From the NCBI GenBank assembly GCA_022823725.1, contig JAJEHL010000010.1, positions 62,001-126,000 of the forward strand: DNA of 64,000 bases, given 5' to 3'. Position 1 is the stretch's first letter. Every line of letters starts with the position of its first letter. The translations under genes and the position numbers were made by a program. This DNA comes from Candidatus Latescibacterota bacterium (GTDB lineage Bacteria; Latescibacterota; UBA2968). The notes beneath the pieces are model-generated. The model worked only from the letters and a program-made list of their open reading frames with translations. It was not told the origin of the DNA and made no database searches. Positions 1 through 8,500 of the stretch are shown one piece after another.

Positions 1-258
1 GAGTGCTTCATCTATGCGAATACGGTCTTTTTGGTGCCGATTGTTTTGACGCACAATTTGATCGGCAATATCAAATGCAGCCATCAGTGCAATCCGGGTG
101 GTATCACCCGTATTTTCGGCCCCGGCAATCTGGTTCATTTTTTCATCGACAAAATTTGAAATTTCAGAGGTATATTCCTCCGACTCCTCACTGCTGAGTA
201 CATATTCCGAGCCAAAGATCGTCACCTTCGTCTTATGTAAATTATCAGAATGGGACAT
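1..258 (-). CDS. zapA: Cell division protein ZapA (C-terminus cut by window edge)
   Basis: ZapA binds FtsZ in the cytoplasm and bundles its protofilaments at the division ring. The 86 visible codons have the family layout: a short beta-rich N-terminal segment (VTIFGSEYVL, about residues 12-21), an acidic stretch leading into FVDEKMNQI, and the conserved helix start RIALMAAFDIADQI near residue 58. The rest, the coiled-coil dimerisation helix, lies beyond the window. The ATG at 258-256 is chosen because it precedes the whole conserved block and lies 5 bp after the stop of the upstream small gene, which suggests translational coupling. Most of this gene is absent from any simple plus-strand reading. 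Identity rests on pattern recognition of the N-terminal half. Confidence 0.75.
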   Translation of the reverse strand, partial: MSHSDNLHKTKVTIFGSEYVLSSEESEEYTSEISNFVDEKMNQIAGAENTGDTTRIALMAAFDIADQIVRQNNRHQKDRIRIDEAL

Positions 259-263
259 AATTA

Positions 264-515
264 TCACGGCTTTGCCACAAGGTCCATGCGAACCACGCCA
301 TCAGTGGCGGGCACTTCCAATTCCACAATCCACCCTCTGACGACCTCACCTTTCACAACAATTTCTTTGGCTTCTTTTGAAAGGATTTTGGCATCTTCTG
401 ATACGCGCGACAGCGCGTGACACTTGTCGTCATCCACACAGAAATAACGCTGAATCCGCGCTTCGGGCATTCCTCCAAGTCTGGGACATTCTGCTTCGTG
501 TTTTTCTTCGCTCAT
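264..515 (-). CDS. Small conserved-looking protein of unknown function upstream of zapA
   Basis: An 83-aa soluble protein that I do not recognise. It has three cysteines (residues 10, 26, 32) in its N-terminal third, the latter two in the context YFCVDDDKCHALSR, followed by a mixed charged region (ILSKEAKEIVVKGEVVRGW) that looks like an alpha-beta fold with an acidic C-terminal strand. The reading frame stays open far upstream, into nadD, but the ATG at 515-513 is preferred because an earlier start would overlap nadD by over 170 bases. It lies between nadD and zapA on the same strand and ends 5 bp before zapA, so the three are probably cotranscribed. The Cys spacing could bind a metal, but no standard zinc motif is complete. 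Confidence 0.6.
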   Translation of the reverse strand: MSEEKHEAECPRLGGMPEARIQRYFCVDDDKCHALSRVSEDAKILSKEAKEIVVKGEVVRGWIVELEVPATDGVVRMDLVAKP

Positions 516-549
516 AACAAAACCCGTAGAAAGTTGTGGATCTCTATCC

Positions 550-1131
550 CTAAAGATATAACCCCTGGGTTCTAATATAATCTGCGACAGCGTCGGGAAC
601 CAAAAAAGAAATCGGTTTTCTGTTGCGTACGCGTTCTCTAATCGCCGTTGACGATATATCCAGCAGGGGTGTTTCAATAAACTGCATCCTGGATTTGAAA
701 GCGGGATCAACGCGCTCTCGCTCAAAACCCGGGCGTTCAGCTACGAGTACCTGAGCCAGGTCCAACACGCCTTCTGGGTCAAACCAGTCGCCCATTTCAA
801 CGGCGTTATCGGCCCCAATAATCAAAAATATCTTTGTGTCCTCACCCATATTCCTGCGCAAATGACGCAAGGTATCAATCGTATAGGATTTCCCGGAGCG
901 CGACAACTCGAATCGACTCAGTTCAAACCCCGGATAATCGCGCACGGACAGGCTGACCATCACCGCGCGATCTTCAGCCGAAGTCATAGTGTGTTTGAGC
1001 GGAGGGTCGCCCGACGGCATAAACACAACCCGATCGAGCGCACATTCGAGCATAATTTCCTGCCCGATAATTAAATGCCCGATGTGAATGGGATCAAATG
1101 TCCCGCCAAAAATGCCAACGCGCTTTGTCAT
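550..1131 (-). CDS. nadD: Nicotinate-nucleotide adenylyltransferase
   Basis: NadD transfers AMP from ATP to nicotinate mononucleotide, giving deamido-NAD in the NAD biosynthesis pathway of the cytoplasm. The 193-aa product has the nucleotidyltransferase signature GIFGGTFDPIHIGHL at residues 6-20, including the HxGH nucleotide-binding motif. It also has the second family motif ISSTAIRERV near residue 160, followed by the usual LVPDAVADYI tail. The length is normal for bacterial NadD. It sits 11 bp downstream of bamD on the same strand, and the small Cys protein and zapA follow, so the four form a housekeeping operon. Confidence 0.95.
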   Translation of the reverse strand: MTKRVGIFGGTFDPIHIGHLIIGQEIMLECALDRVVFMPSGDPPLKHTMTSAEDRAVMVSLSVRDYPGFELSRFELSRSGKSYTIDTLRHLRRNMGEDTKIFLIIGADNAVEMGDWFDPEGVLDLAQVLVAERPGFERERVDPAFKSRMQFIETPLLDISSTAIRERVRNRKPISFLVPDAVADYIRTQGLYL

Positions 1132-1142
1132 CCTGAGGTTTT

Positions 1143-1898
1143 TCAGTTGGACTGCGTTTTTTTTATTTTTTCCATCTCTTCAATGACTTTTTCCTTCAAC
1201 TTCTCCGGTAAGTCCTGCCCTATCAGCAATGTAAGCTCATTGAGCGCCTCGTCGAGTGCCCCAGTCTTCAAATTGACCTGTGCAATAATAAAGCGCGCCT
1301 CCAAAGCAGATTCTGTGTCGGGATATTCCTTCACCACGCCTTCCGCGTAGAGTTTGGCTGAGGTATAATATTTCCACAGAATATAATCGTATGCAATCAT
1401 GACATCCTTCCGGGCCAGTTGATTGCGCAACGCTTTAATTTTTTCCTCTGCTCGAGATGCGAAATCGCTTTGTGGATAGTCTTCGATAAACCGCGCAAAT
1501 TCTCGAATCGCCTTGTGCGTTTCATCCTGGTCGTGGTGAATATCGCGCGCATCTTGATAATAACACTCGCCAATCTGGAATCGCGCTTCGGCGGCATAAG
1601 GACTCACGGGATATTCGTTGAGCAGACGTTCGTATTCAAAAATAGCAGTCACATAATCTTTTTGACACTGAAAAGCTTTGCCCAATCCAAACTGTGCCTC
1701 ATCTGACAAATGAGATCCGGGAAAATCAGATAGCATATTTCTAAACAGCAACTCTGCGTCGTAGCACTTCTTATTATCGAGTGCTTCTTGCGCGTCTTTG
1801 TAATAAACCTCTGGGCTCAATCGCCTGTATTTTTTTTGTGCACACCCCAAATACAACACCATCAGACACGCACAACAGATATATAAAAATCGTCTCAT
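1143..1898 (-). CDS. bamD: Outer membrane assembly lipoprotein BamD
   Basis: BamD is the essential lipoprotein of the BAM complex, which inserts beta-barrel proteins into the outer membrane. The 251-aa product starts with a lipoprotein signal: a basic MRR, a hydrophobic core and the lipobox end YLGC, with the acylated Cys near residue 19. Tetratricopeptide-like repeats follow, with recurrent patterns such as AELLFRNMLSDFPGSHLSDEA, AIFEYERLLNEYPVSPYAAEA and AIREFARFIEDYPQSDFAS. The frame is open further upstream (to 2024), but the ATG at 1898 is chosen because it gives a proper signal peptide. It shows that the organism has an outer membrane. Other TPR lipoproteins of the YfiO type look similar. 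Confidence 0.85.
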   Translation of the reverse strand: MRRFLYICCACLMVLYLGCAQKKYRRLSPEVYYKDAQEALDNKKCYDAELLFRNMLSDFPGSHLSDEAQFGLGKAFQCQKDYVTAIFEYERLLNEYPVSPYAAEARFQIGECYYQDARDIHHDQDETHKAIREFARFIEDYPQSDFASRAEEKIKALRNQLARKDVMIAYDYILWKYYTSAKLYAEGVVKEYPDTESALEARFIIAQVNLKTGALDEALNELTLLIGQDLPEKLKEKVIEEMEKIKKTQSN

Positions 1899-2142
1899 AA
1901 TCCGCCAATCTGCATAATTCAAAGAACCGTTAACATATTGTCCTGTCTGATAAACGATGCAGATTATGTAATGTTCCCCTGTTTTAAAAATAAAAAGGGC
2001 GCGTTTTTCCCGCGCTTCGTTCAAAAATCTTCAAACGTATAAGACTTTCACAACATAAGCAAACCCACCTATCAAGTCAAGAATGACGCACGCACAAATA
2101 GGGGAATTTTCCGGTAGATTTTCAGGGCGTATTAGTATTATA

Positions 2143-2171
2143 TTGAGCGATATATACGTTATTTGTGTAAT
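2143..2171 (+). promoter_or_regulatory. Candidate sigma70-type promoter for ribokinase
   Basis: TTGAGC (2143-2148), a 17-bp spacer and TGTAAT (2166-2171) lie 18-46 bases before the ribokinase start. They match the consensus at 4/6 and 5/6 positions. The 1899-2188 interval separates divergent transcription units (bamD operon and rbsK) and otherwise shows only AT-rich sequence. Confidence 0.4.
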
Positions 2172-2188
2172 ATGTTTGAGAGGTTCTC

Positions 2189-3100
2189 ATGGCATCTGTC
2201 CTTGTCATCGGGAGTTCCAACACCGATCTGGTTATTCGCACCAACAAATTGCCAGCCCCCGGTGAAACAGTACTCGGCGGCACATTTTTTACTGCTGCGG
2301 GTGGCAAAGGCGCCAACCAGGCCGTTGCCGCAGCCCGCGCAGGGGCACAGGTCACATTTATAGCGCGCATGGGTTGTGACGATTTTGGGAAGCGCGCTCT
2401 ATCGGCCTTTCAATGCGAAGGGATCGACACGCGTTGGATTGTATCCGATCCCGATTTACCGTCAGGCGTTGCATTTATCCTCGTGGATGATCGCGGAGAG
2501 AACAGCATTACGGTCGCTTCAGGCGCGAATGCAGCCCTATCCCCCGATCAAATCCAGGATCGGGCATATCAAGGCGCAGAAATATGCTTGCTTCAACTCG
2601 AAATCCCGATTGAAACCGTCGTCCAGGCTGTATATCTATCGACAAAAAACGAGACTCGCGTCGTACTCAATCCAGCAGCAGCAGACCTGCCAGAAGAAAT
2701 TTGGCCTCACCTTTTTCTCATTACCCCCAATCAAACCGAAACCGAGCACTTCACGGGCATTCCTCCCAACAGCCCCAAAAATATCGCAAAGGCAGCCGAC
2801 AAACTCCTCCAAAAAGGCGCTCAAAACGCCATCATCACCCTAGGAGCACAAGGTGCGTTTTTGGCGACATCAGATCAAACTTTACACATACCGGCTTTTA
2901 AAGCCACTTCAATAGATACCACTGGTGCAGGCGATGCCTTCAATGGCGCGCTAGCCTGCGCTTTAAGCGAAAACCAATCCCTTGAAACCGCCATTCGCTT
3001 TGCGTGTGCCGCAGGTGCTCTAACCGTTGGCAAAGCAGGTGCCCAACCCGCAATTCCCACAAGAGATCAAATCGATGCGCTGTTGGCGAATCTTCCTTGA
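2189..3100 (+). CDS. rbsK: Ribokinase (PfkB family)
   Basis: Ribokinase phosphorylates D-ribose at O5 with ATP, feeding ribose into the pentose phosphate pathway. The 303-aa product has both PfkB signatures: the N-terminal AAGGKGANQAVAAARAG (about residues 36-52) and the C-terminal DTTGAGDAFNGAL (about residues 247-259) with the catalytic Asp. The substrate-binding opening GSSNTDLVIR at residues 8-17 is typical of ribokinase rather than fructokinase. A GAGAGG ribosome site precedes the ATG. No rbs transport genes adjoin it, so it may act on scavenged ribose or on nucleoside-derived ribose. Substrate specificity within the PfkB family cannot be fully settled by reading. Confidence 0.9.
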   Translation: MASVLVIGSSNTDLVIRTNKLPAPGETVLGGTFFTAAGGKGANQAVAAARAGAQVTFIARMGCDDFGKRALSAFQCEGIDTRWIVSDPDLPSGVAFILVDDRGENSITVASGANAALSPDQIQDRAYQGAEICLLQLEIPIETVVQAVYLSTKNETRVVLNPAAADLPEEIWPHLFLITPNQTETEHFTGIPPNSPKNIAKAADKLLQKGAQNAIITLGAQGAFLATSDQTLHIPAFKATSIDTTGAGDAFNGALACALSENQSLETAIRFACAAGALTVGKAGAQPAIPTRDQIDALLANLP

Positions 3101-3125
3101 CGACATCCCTGCCTTGTCCTATATT
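3097..3125 (+). promoter_or_regulatory. Strong sigma70-type promoter for the 58-aa gene
   Basis: TTGACG (3097-3102), exactly 17 bp, then TATATT (3120-3125). Both hexamers match the consensus at 5/6. The -35 box overlaps the ribokinase stop codon. The site lies about 70 bases before the 58-aa gene at 3194, giving it a promoter separate from rbsK. Confidence 0.55.
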
Positions 3126-3193
3126 TCTATTCCCTTTCCCAGACTCCCTCCCCCTCTCTCCCTGATGCCATCCCGTATCAGAAAGGAAATCTA

Positions 3194-3370
3194 ATGGGTT
3201 TGAGGAAGGCGAATACAATCAAGCTCGATTTCGATGACCTCGTCAAAGAACTCGACGATTTCGAGCAAGACATTAGAACCCTTCAGGACCGTATAGACCA
3301 ACTCATCACCAACGCGCGACAAAAACCAGTCAAAGCCGTTACGAGCGAAGGCGATATGGGCACGACCTGA
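3194..3370 (+). CDS. Small coiled-coil protein, 58 aa, unknown function
   Basis: The ATG at 3194 follows an AAAGGA ribosome site by 6 bases and opens a 58-codon frame ending in TGA at 3368-3370. The product is hydrophilic. Its centre (FDDLVKELDDFEQDIRTLQD) has heptad-like spacing of Leu, Phe and Ile, so a short coiled coil is likely. I do not recognise a family. It has its own good promoter (3097-3125) and a textbook terminator (3377-3417), so it looks like a self-contained small gene, which raises confidence that it is real. Possible roles are an oligomerising regulator or an assembly factor; nothing in the sequence decides this. Confidence 0.6.
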   Translation: MGLRKANTIKLDFDDLVKELDDFEQDIRTLQDRIDQLITNARQKPVKAVTSEGDMGTT

Positions 3371-3376
3371 ACACAC

Positions 3377-3417
3377 AAATAAACAGGCGGGAAAATTCCC
3401 CGCCTGTTTATTTTTTT
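3377..3417 (+). terminator. Rho-independent terminator after the 58-aa gene
   Basis: A 15-bp perfect stem (arms 3377-3391 and 3399-3413) with a 7-base loop runs into a stretch of T. The A-rich left flank could let it work on the minus strand too. It ends 4 bases before the start codon of the next gene at 3422, so it also sits in that gene's leader. Confidence 0.85.
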
Positions 3418-3421
3418 CGCA

Positions 3422-3631
3422 ATGTTCTACACCACTATATTTGCCATCGTCCTCATCATTGTCATACTGGCCAAATATCTCTACAAACCCGTTGAGCGCT
3501 GTCCCGAATGCAACGCTCCACGCGAGTCCGATCATCCGATATGCCCGTGTGGCTATGTTTTTGAATTTCCCGATGATGACGATCCCTTCGAATACGGTGA
3601 CCCGGAAGATTCTGCAAAGGATTCCCCATGA
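3422..3631 (+). CDS. Membrane-anchored zinc-ribbon protein, 69 aa
   Basis: The product has one N-terminal transmembrane helix (residues 3-20, all hydrophobic), then a short basic linker and a single zinc ribbon: CPEC at 27-30 and CPCG at 41-44. An acidic tail (DDDDPFEYGDPED) follows. Such proteins sit in the inner membrane with the ribbon in the cytoplasm. The function is unknown. Its last codons overlap the start of purB (ATG at 3628 within its final 4 bases), so the two are translationally coupled. The terminator hairpin just upstream lies close to the start codon, so it may depend on read-through or on a promoter hidden in the hairpin region. Confidence 0.65.
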   Translation: MFYTTIFAIVLIIVILAKYLYKPVERCPECNAPRESDHPICPCGYVFEFPDDDDPFEYGDPEDSAKDSP

Positions 3632-4992
3632 CCCTCACTGCACTCTCCCCTCTCGACAATCGCTATACGAGCCGCTTGACGGATCTCGTTCCCTGTCTCT
3701 CGCATTTTGCACTAATAGCCTACCGCGTGCAAATTGAGATCGAATGGTTGCGCTTTCAATCAGCGCACCCCGAACTCACACATGTCCGCGCATTTACCGA
3801 TGCTGAACATCAGATGTTAAAATCGTGGATAGACACTTTCGATGAACAGCAGGCTCAGCGCGTTGTCGCTATCGAAAAAGTCACCAATCACGATGTTAAA
3901 TCCGTCGAATACTATGTCAGAGAACGCCTCGAGGAAACATCGCTTGCCGACATAAGTGAAGCCGTGCATTTTTGCTGCACCTCTGAAGACATCAGCAATC
4001 TCGCTCATGCGCTCATGCTTAAATCCGCCATAAAAGATGTCTTTCTCCCACTGGCACGACAAGTTACACAGATCACTTCACAACTCGCAAAAGACACTAA
4101 AAACCTCCCTATCCTCGCACGCACGCACGGCCAACCCGCCACCCCGACCACAATGGGCAAAGAACTCGCCGTATTTGTCTATCGCTGGCAGCGACAAATC
4201 AAACAGGCCACACAGCTCGAATACCTCGGCAAATTCAATGGCGCCACTGGCAATTACAACGCGCATGTCGCGGCCTACCCCAAAGTGCGCTGGCACGACC
4301 TCGCCCGCGATTTCGTCCAGCGTCTCGGTCTCACATTCAATCCTCTCACCACGCAGATTGAATCGCACGATTATATGGCTGAAATTTTTCACCTGATCAT
4401 CCGCTTCAACACCATCTCGCTCGACTTTGCCCGCGACATGTGGACCTATATATCCCTATCCTATTTTCGACAGAAAACAGTCGCATCAGAGGTCGGATCC
4501 TCGACTATGCCCCACAAAGTCAATCCCATCGACTTTGAAAATGCCGAAGCCAATCTGGGCATCAGCACGGCCCTGCTCGAACACCTATCGACCAAATTGC
4601 CCGTCTCGCGCCTTCAGCGCGACCTGTCCGATTCTTCTGCCAGTCGCAATATTGGTCCGGCCATCGGCCATGCGTGTCTCGCCTTGAAATCCATCCTGAA
4701 TGGTCTGGGCAAGGTCGCTATCGATAAACAGGCCATTGCCAGCGATCTCGAAAACGCCTGGGAAATCCTCGGCGAAGCCGTGCAAACTGTCATGCGAAAA
4801 GCCGGATATGAAAACGCCTACGAACTCATGAAAGACCTCACCCGGGGCACAGATATTACAAAGGATGATCTCGACAACTTTCTCAACTCTCTCGATCTTC
4901 CACAAGCAGACCTCGAACATCTGAAAAATCTAACGCCTCAATCCTATATAGGGCTTGCCACTCAGCTTTGTGAATTGGGAATTAAAAATTAG
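3628..4992 (+). CDS. purB: Adenylosuccinate lyase
   Basis: PurB cleaves fumarate from SAICAR and from adenylosuccinate, two steps of purine synthesis. The 454-aa product has the fumarase/aspartase superfamily signature SSTMPHKVNPID at about residues 290-301, with the flexible catalytic loop. It also has TSEDISNLAHAL near residue 117 and the active-site His region ARTHGQPATPTT near residue 166. The length and the start MTLTALSPLDNRYTSRL match the E. coli-type PurB (about 456 aa) rather than the shorter Bacillus type. It overlaps the preceding zinc-ribbon gene by 4 bases. purL lies two genes downstream, so this is a small purine cluster. Confidence 0.96.
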   Translation: MTLTALSPLDNRYTSRLTDLVPCLSHFALIAYRVQIEIEWLRFQSAHPELTHVRAFTDAEHQMLKSWIDTFDEQQAQRVVAIEKVTNHDVKSVEYYVRERLEETSLADISEAVHFCCTSEDISNLAHALMLKSAIKDVFLPLARQVTQITSQLAKDTKNLPILARTHGQPATPTTMGKELAVFVYRWQRQIKQATQLEYLGKFNGATGNYNAHVAAYPKVRWHDLARDFVQRLGLTFNPLTTQIESHDYMAEIFHLIIRFNTISLDFARDMWTYISLSYFRQKTVASEVGSSTMPHKVNPIDFENAEANLGISTALLEHLSTKLPVSRLQRDLSDSSASRNIGPAIGHACLALKSILNGLGKVAIDKQAIASDLENAWEILGEAVQTVMRKAGYENAYELMKDLTRGTDITKDDLDNFLNSLDLPQADLEHLKNLTPQSYIGLATQLCELGIKN

Positions 4993-5009
4993 TAACTATT
5001 TAGGTCATC

Positions 5010-5564
5010 ATGCCCTTTGAATTTGAGCACCTCACCATACCCGATGTCATCCTCGTTCGCGCAAAGCGATTTTCCGATGATCGCGGTTTTTTTGTCGAAA
5101 CGTACAGACGAGACGATTTCGAAGCCAATGGCATCTTAGAAACGTTCGTTCAGGATAACCACTCTCGCTCTACCCGCGGCGTCCTGCGCGGATTGCACTA
5201 CCAAAAATCCCCTCGCGCACAGGGCAAACTCATCCAGGTGCTCAAAGGCGAAATATACGATGTTGCCGTCGATATTCGTCGGGGATCCCCCACTTATGGT
5301 CAGTGGACCGGCATTCATCTTTCCGAAGCGCGATCCGAACTCCTGTATGTCCCCCCCGGCTTTGCACACGGATTCTGCGTTCTCACAGAGGTGGCGGACT
5401 TCACATATAAATGTACGGATATTTACGCACCAGAGACCTATCGCGGTATTTCCTGGGATGATCCCGACTTAGACATTTCCTGGCCCATAAAAAATCCAAT
5501 CCTTTCCAGGCGCGATCAAAATCTCCCCTCGCTCAAAAAGGCAGACAACAATTTCATTTACTGA
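5010..5564 (+). CDS. rfbC: dTDP-4-dehydrorhamnose 3,5-epimerase
   Basis: RfbC (RmlC) epimerises dTDP-4-keto-6-deoxyglucose at C3 and C5 on the way to dTDP-L-rhamnose for surface polysaccharide. The 184-aa cupin-fold protein has the family block QDNHSRSTRGVLRGLHYQ at about residues 48-65, with the catalytic His and nearby Arg. It also has the VAVDIRRGSPTYGQW strand and the YVPPGFAHGFCVL motif near residue 115. The length is typical. It sits between purB and purL, 17 and 7 bases away, without the other rml genes, so they must be encoded elsewhere or it acts on another keto sugar. Confidence 0.93.
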   Translation: MPFEFEHLTIPDVILVRAKRFSDDRGFFVETYRRDDFEANGILETFVQDNHSRSTRGVLRGLHYQKSPRAQGKLIQVLKGEIYDVAVDIRRGSPTYGQWTGIHLSEARSELLYVPPGFAHGFCVLTEVADFTYKCTDIYAPETYRGISWDDPDLDISWPIKNPILSRRDQNLPSLKKADNNFIY

Positions 5565-5571
5565 GGACCTC

Positions 5572-8500
5572 ATGAGCTTGAAGCATTTCTTCCGCATACC
5601 CCCCACACAGCAACACACTCTGCTCCAATTGTCACAGCAACATGTCTCTGCACACATTCAAAATATTGAAACCGAATACTGTTTCAACGTACAAATAGAC
5701 AGTCCACTTTCCGCCGACCAGCAAAACCGGCTCACCTATCTTCTATCTGAAACCTTTGAAGCAGATCGGTTTGCAGAGCAGTCATTCCTTCAGGGGCCTG
5801 GCACCATTCTCGAAGTGGGGCCGCGCATGAATTTTTCCACAGCATGGTCCACAAATGCCACAGCAATATGCCACGCCTGCGGTATCACGCAAATTTCGCG
5901 CATTGAACGGTCGCGGCGCTACCTCATTGAGCCATCCTTGAGCCTGGATCAGCAAAATATCTTTTTATCCCTCATACACGACCGCATGACCGAATGCCTG
6001 TATCCCCACCCCCTCACCTCCTTTGACTCCGACGCAAAACCAGAACCCGTATCCGAGATTCCCCTCATAGAAGAAGGCCGCCGCGCCCTCGAAAAAATCA
6101 ATCGCACCCTGGGCCTGGCATTCGACGAATGGGACCTCAATTATTACACTGATTTATTTCTCGATCAGATCGGACGCAATCCCACCAATGTCGAATGCTT
6201 TGACATTGCCCAATCCAACAGCGAACATTGCAGGCACTGGTTTTTTAAAGGCCGCCTTATCATCGACGGCGAAGAGATGCCCGACCACCTCATCGCCATG
6301 ATCCAATCGACACTCAAAGCCAACCCCAACAACAGCACTATAGCCTTCAAAGACAATTCCAGTGCCATCCAGGGGTATCCGATACGCACTATTGTACCTA
6401 CCACTATCGGCAGTCCCTCTCCATTTGCATTCTCCGACCGCACCTGCGACATCATCTTCACCGCGGAAACTCACAACTTCCCATCGGGTGTTGCCCCTTT
6501 TCCCGGCGCAGAAACAGGTACCGGCGGACGCATCCGAGACGTGCAGGCCACGGGTCGCGGCGCACTCGTAATAGCGGGTACAGCGGCGTATTGCGTGGGG
6601 AATTTGTATATCCCCGGATACGATCTGCCCTGGGAAAATCCCGAATTTCAATATCCCGATAACCTCGCCACCCCCTTGCAAATTGCAGTTGAAGCCAGCA
6701 ATGGAGCTTCGGACTACGGCAACAAATTCGGTGAACCCCTCATACAAGGTTACACGCGATCCTATGGTATGCGCCTGCCCAATGGAGAACGCAGAGAATG
6801 GATTAAACCCATTATGTTTAGTGGCGGGATCGGTCAAATGGACGCGCGTCATACAAACAAAGAAAAACCGGAGCCCCAAATGCTCGTCACCAAAATCGGG
6901 GGACCGGCCTATCGCATCGGCATGGGGGGGGGCGCTGCTTCGAGCATGGTACAGGGCGAAAACGAAGCCGAACTCGACTTCAATGCCGTGCAGCGCGGCG
7001 ACGCAGAAATGGAACAAAAACTCAATCGCGTGATCCGCGCCTGTGTCGAACTCGGCGATCAAAACCCCATTGTCAGCATCCACGACCAGGGCGCGGGTGG
7101 CAACTGCAATGTCCTCAAAGAAATCGTTGAGCCTGCGGGTGCCCGCATCGACATTCGCGCCGTGCCCGTTGGAGATGAAACCCTATCTGTCCTCGAAATC
7201 TGGGGTGCCGAATATCAGGAAAATAATGCCCTGCTCATCCGCCCCGAGCACGCCCATCTCTTCGACGCCCTCTGCAAACGCGAAAAGATCATCTATGCTT
7301 TTGTCGGCGAAGTGACCGGCGATGGACAGGTGGTCGTCTTCGACAGCAAAGACAACACCACGCCCGTTGACCTCGATCTGGAAAAGGTCCTCGGCGATAT
7401 GCCGCAAAAGCCATTCAAACTCGACCGCTTTCCCGTCCGCACAGCACCGCTCACCCTTCCCGATAATCTGACCGTTGAAAAAGCACTCGACCGCGTGCTT
7501 CGCCTCGTCTCTGTTGGTTCCAAACGATTTCTCACCAACAAAGTTGACCGCTGTGTAACCGGGCTTGTCGCACAACAGCAATGCGTGGGACCGCTCCAGC
7601 TAACCGCAGCAGATGTCGCCGTTATTGCACAAAGCCATTTTGGCACGACTGGCGCCGCCACCGCCATTGGCGAACAACCCATCAAGGGCCTCATCGATCC
7701 TGCGGCGATGGGACGCCTGTGCGTGGGCGAAATGCTCACTAATATCGCCTGGGCACGTCTGAGTGCCGTCGAAGACATCAAGTGCTCTGGCAACTGGATG
7801 TGGGCGGCCAAATTGCCCGGAGAAGGCGCGGCACTTTACGATGCAGCCCGCGCGCTTACGGATATTCTGCTCGAATTGGGCATTGCTATAGATGGCGGCA
7901 AAGACAGCCTCTCAATGGCTGCGATTGCGCCGGGAGAGGATGGCGACGAAACCGTCAAAACACCCGGCACACTTGTCATATCGGGCTATGTCACTTGTCC
8001 CGACATCACGCAGACCGTCACGCCCGACTTAAAACACCCCGATGAAGGCATCGTACTTTACGTCGATCTCGGCGCAGATAAACATCGCCTCGGTGGGTCT
8101 TCTCTCGCCCATGTGTACGAGCAACTCGGCGACGAGTCGCCAGATGTAGATGACCCCACTCTGCTCAAACGCGCGATTGGCGCCCTCCAATCCTGCATCG
8201 CAAAAAACTATATCGCCTCGGGACACGACCGCAGCGACGGCGGTCTTATCACCGCGCTTTTGGAAATGGCTTTTGCTGGCAACTGCGGTATTCAGGTCGA
8301 TCTCCAAACCCGCGCCAATGCGATCCCCGCGCTCTTTTCTGAAGAACTCGGCCTCGTCTTTGAAGTGCATCCCAAAAATTTGACGACCGTGCGAGAAATT
8401 TTCGAAAAAGTCCCCCTCCAAACCATTGGAAAAGTAACCTCCTGTCCCGACATCGAAATTTCTGTCAACAACCAGCGCGTTCTCAAAAGTCCCATGCCCG

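Noticed and set aside
516-725. Extended start of the small protein upstream of zapA (ORF from 725)
   Set aside because: The extension overlaps nadD in another frame; the ATG at 515 is enough.
6154-7083. Minus-strand 309-aa ORF
   Set aside because: It lies within purL and has no recognisable motif; the composition is that of a reverse-frame shadow.
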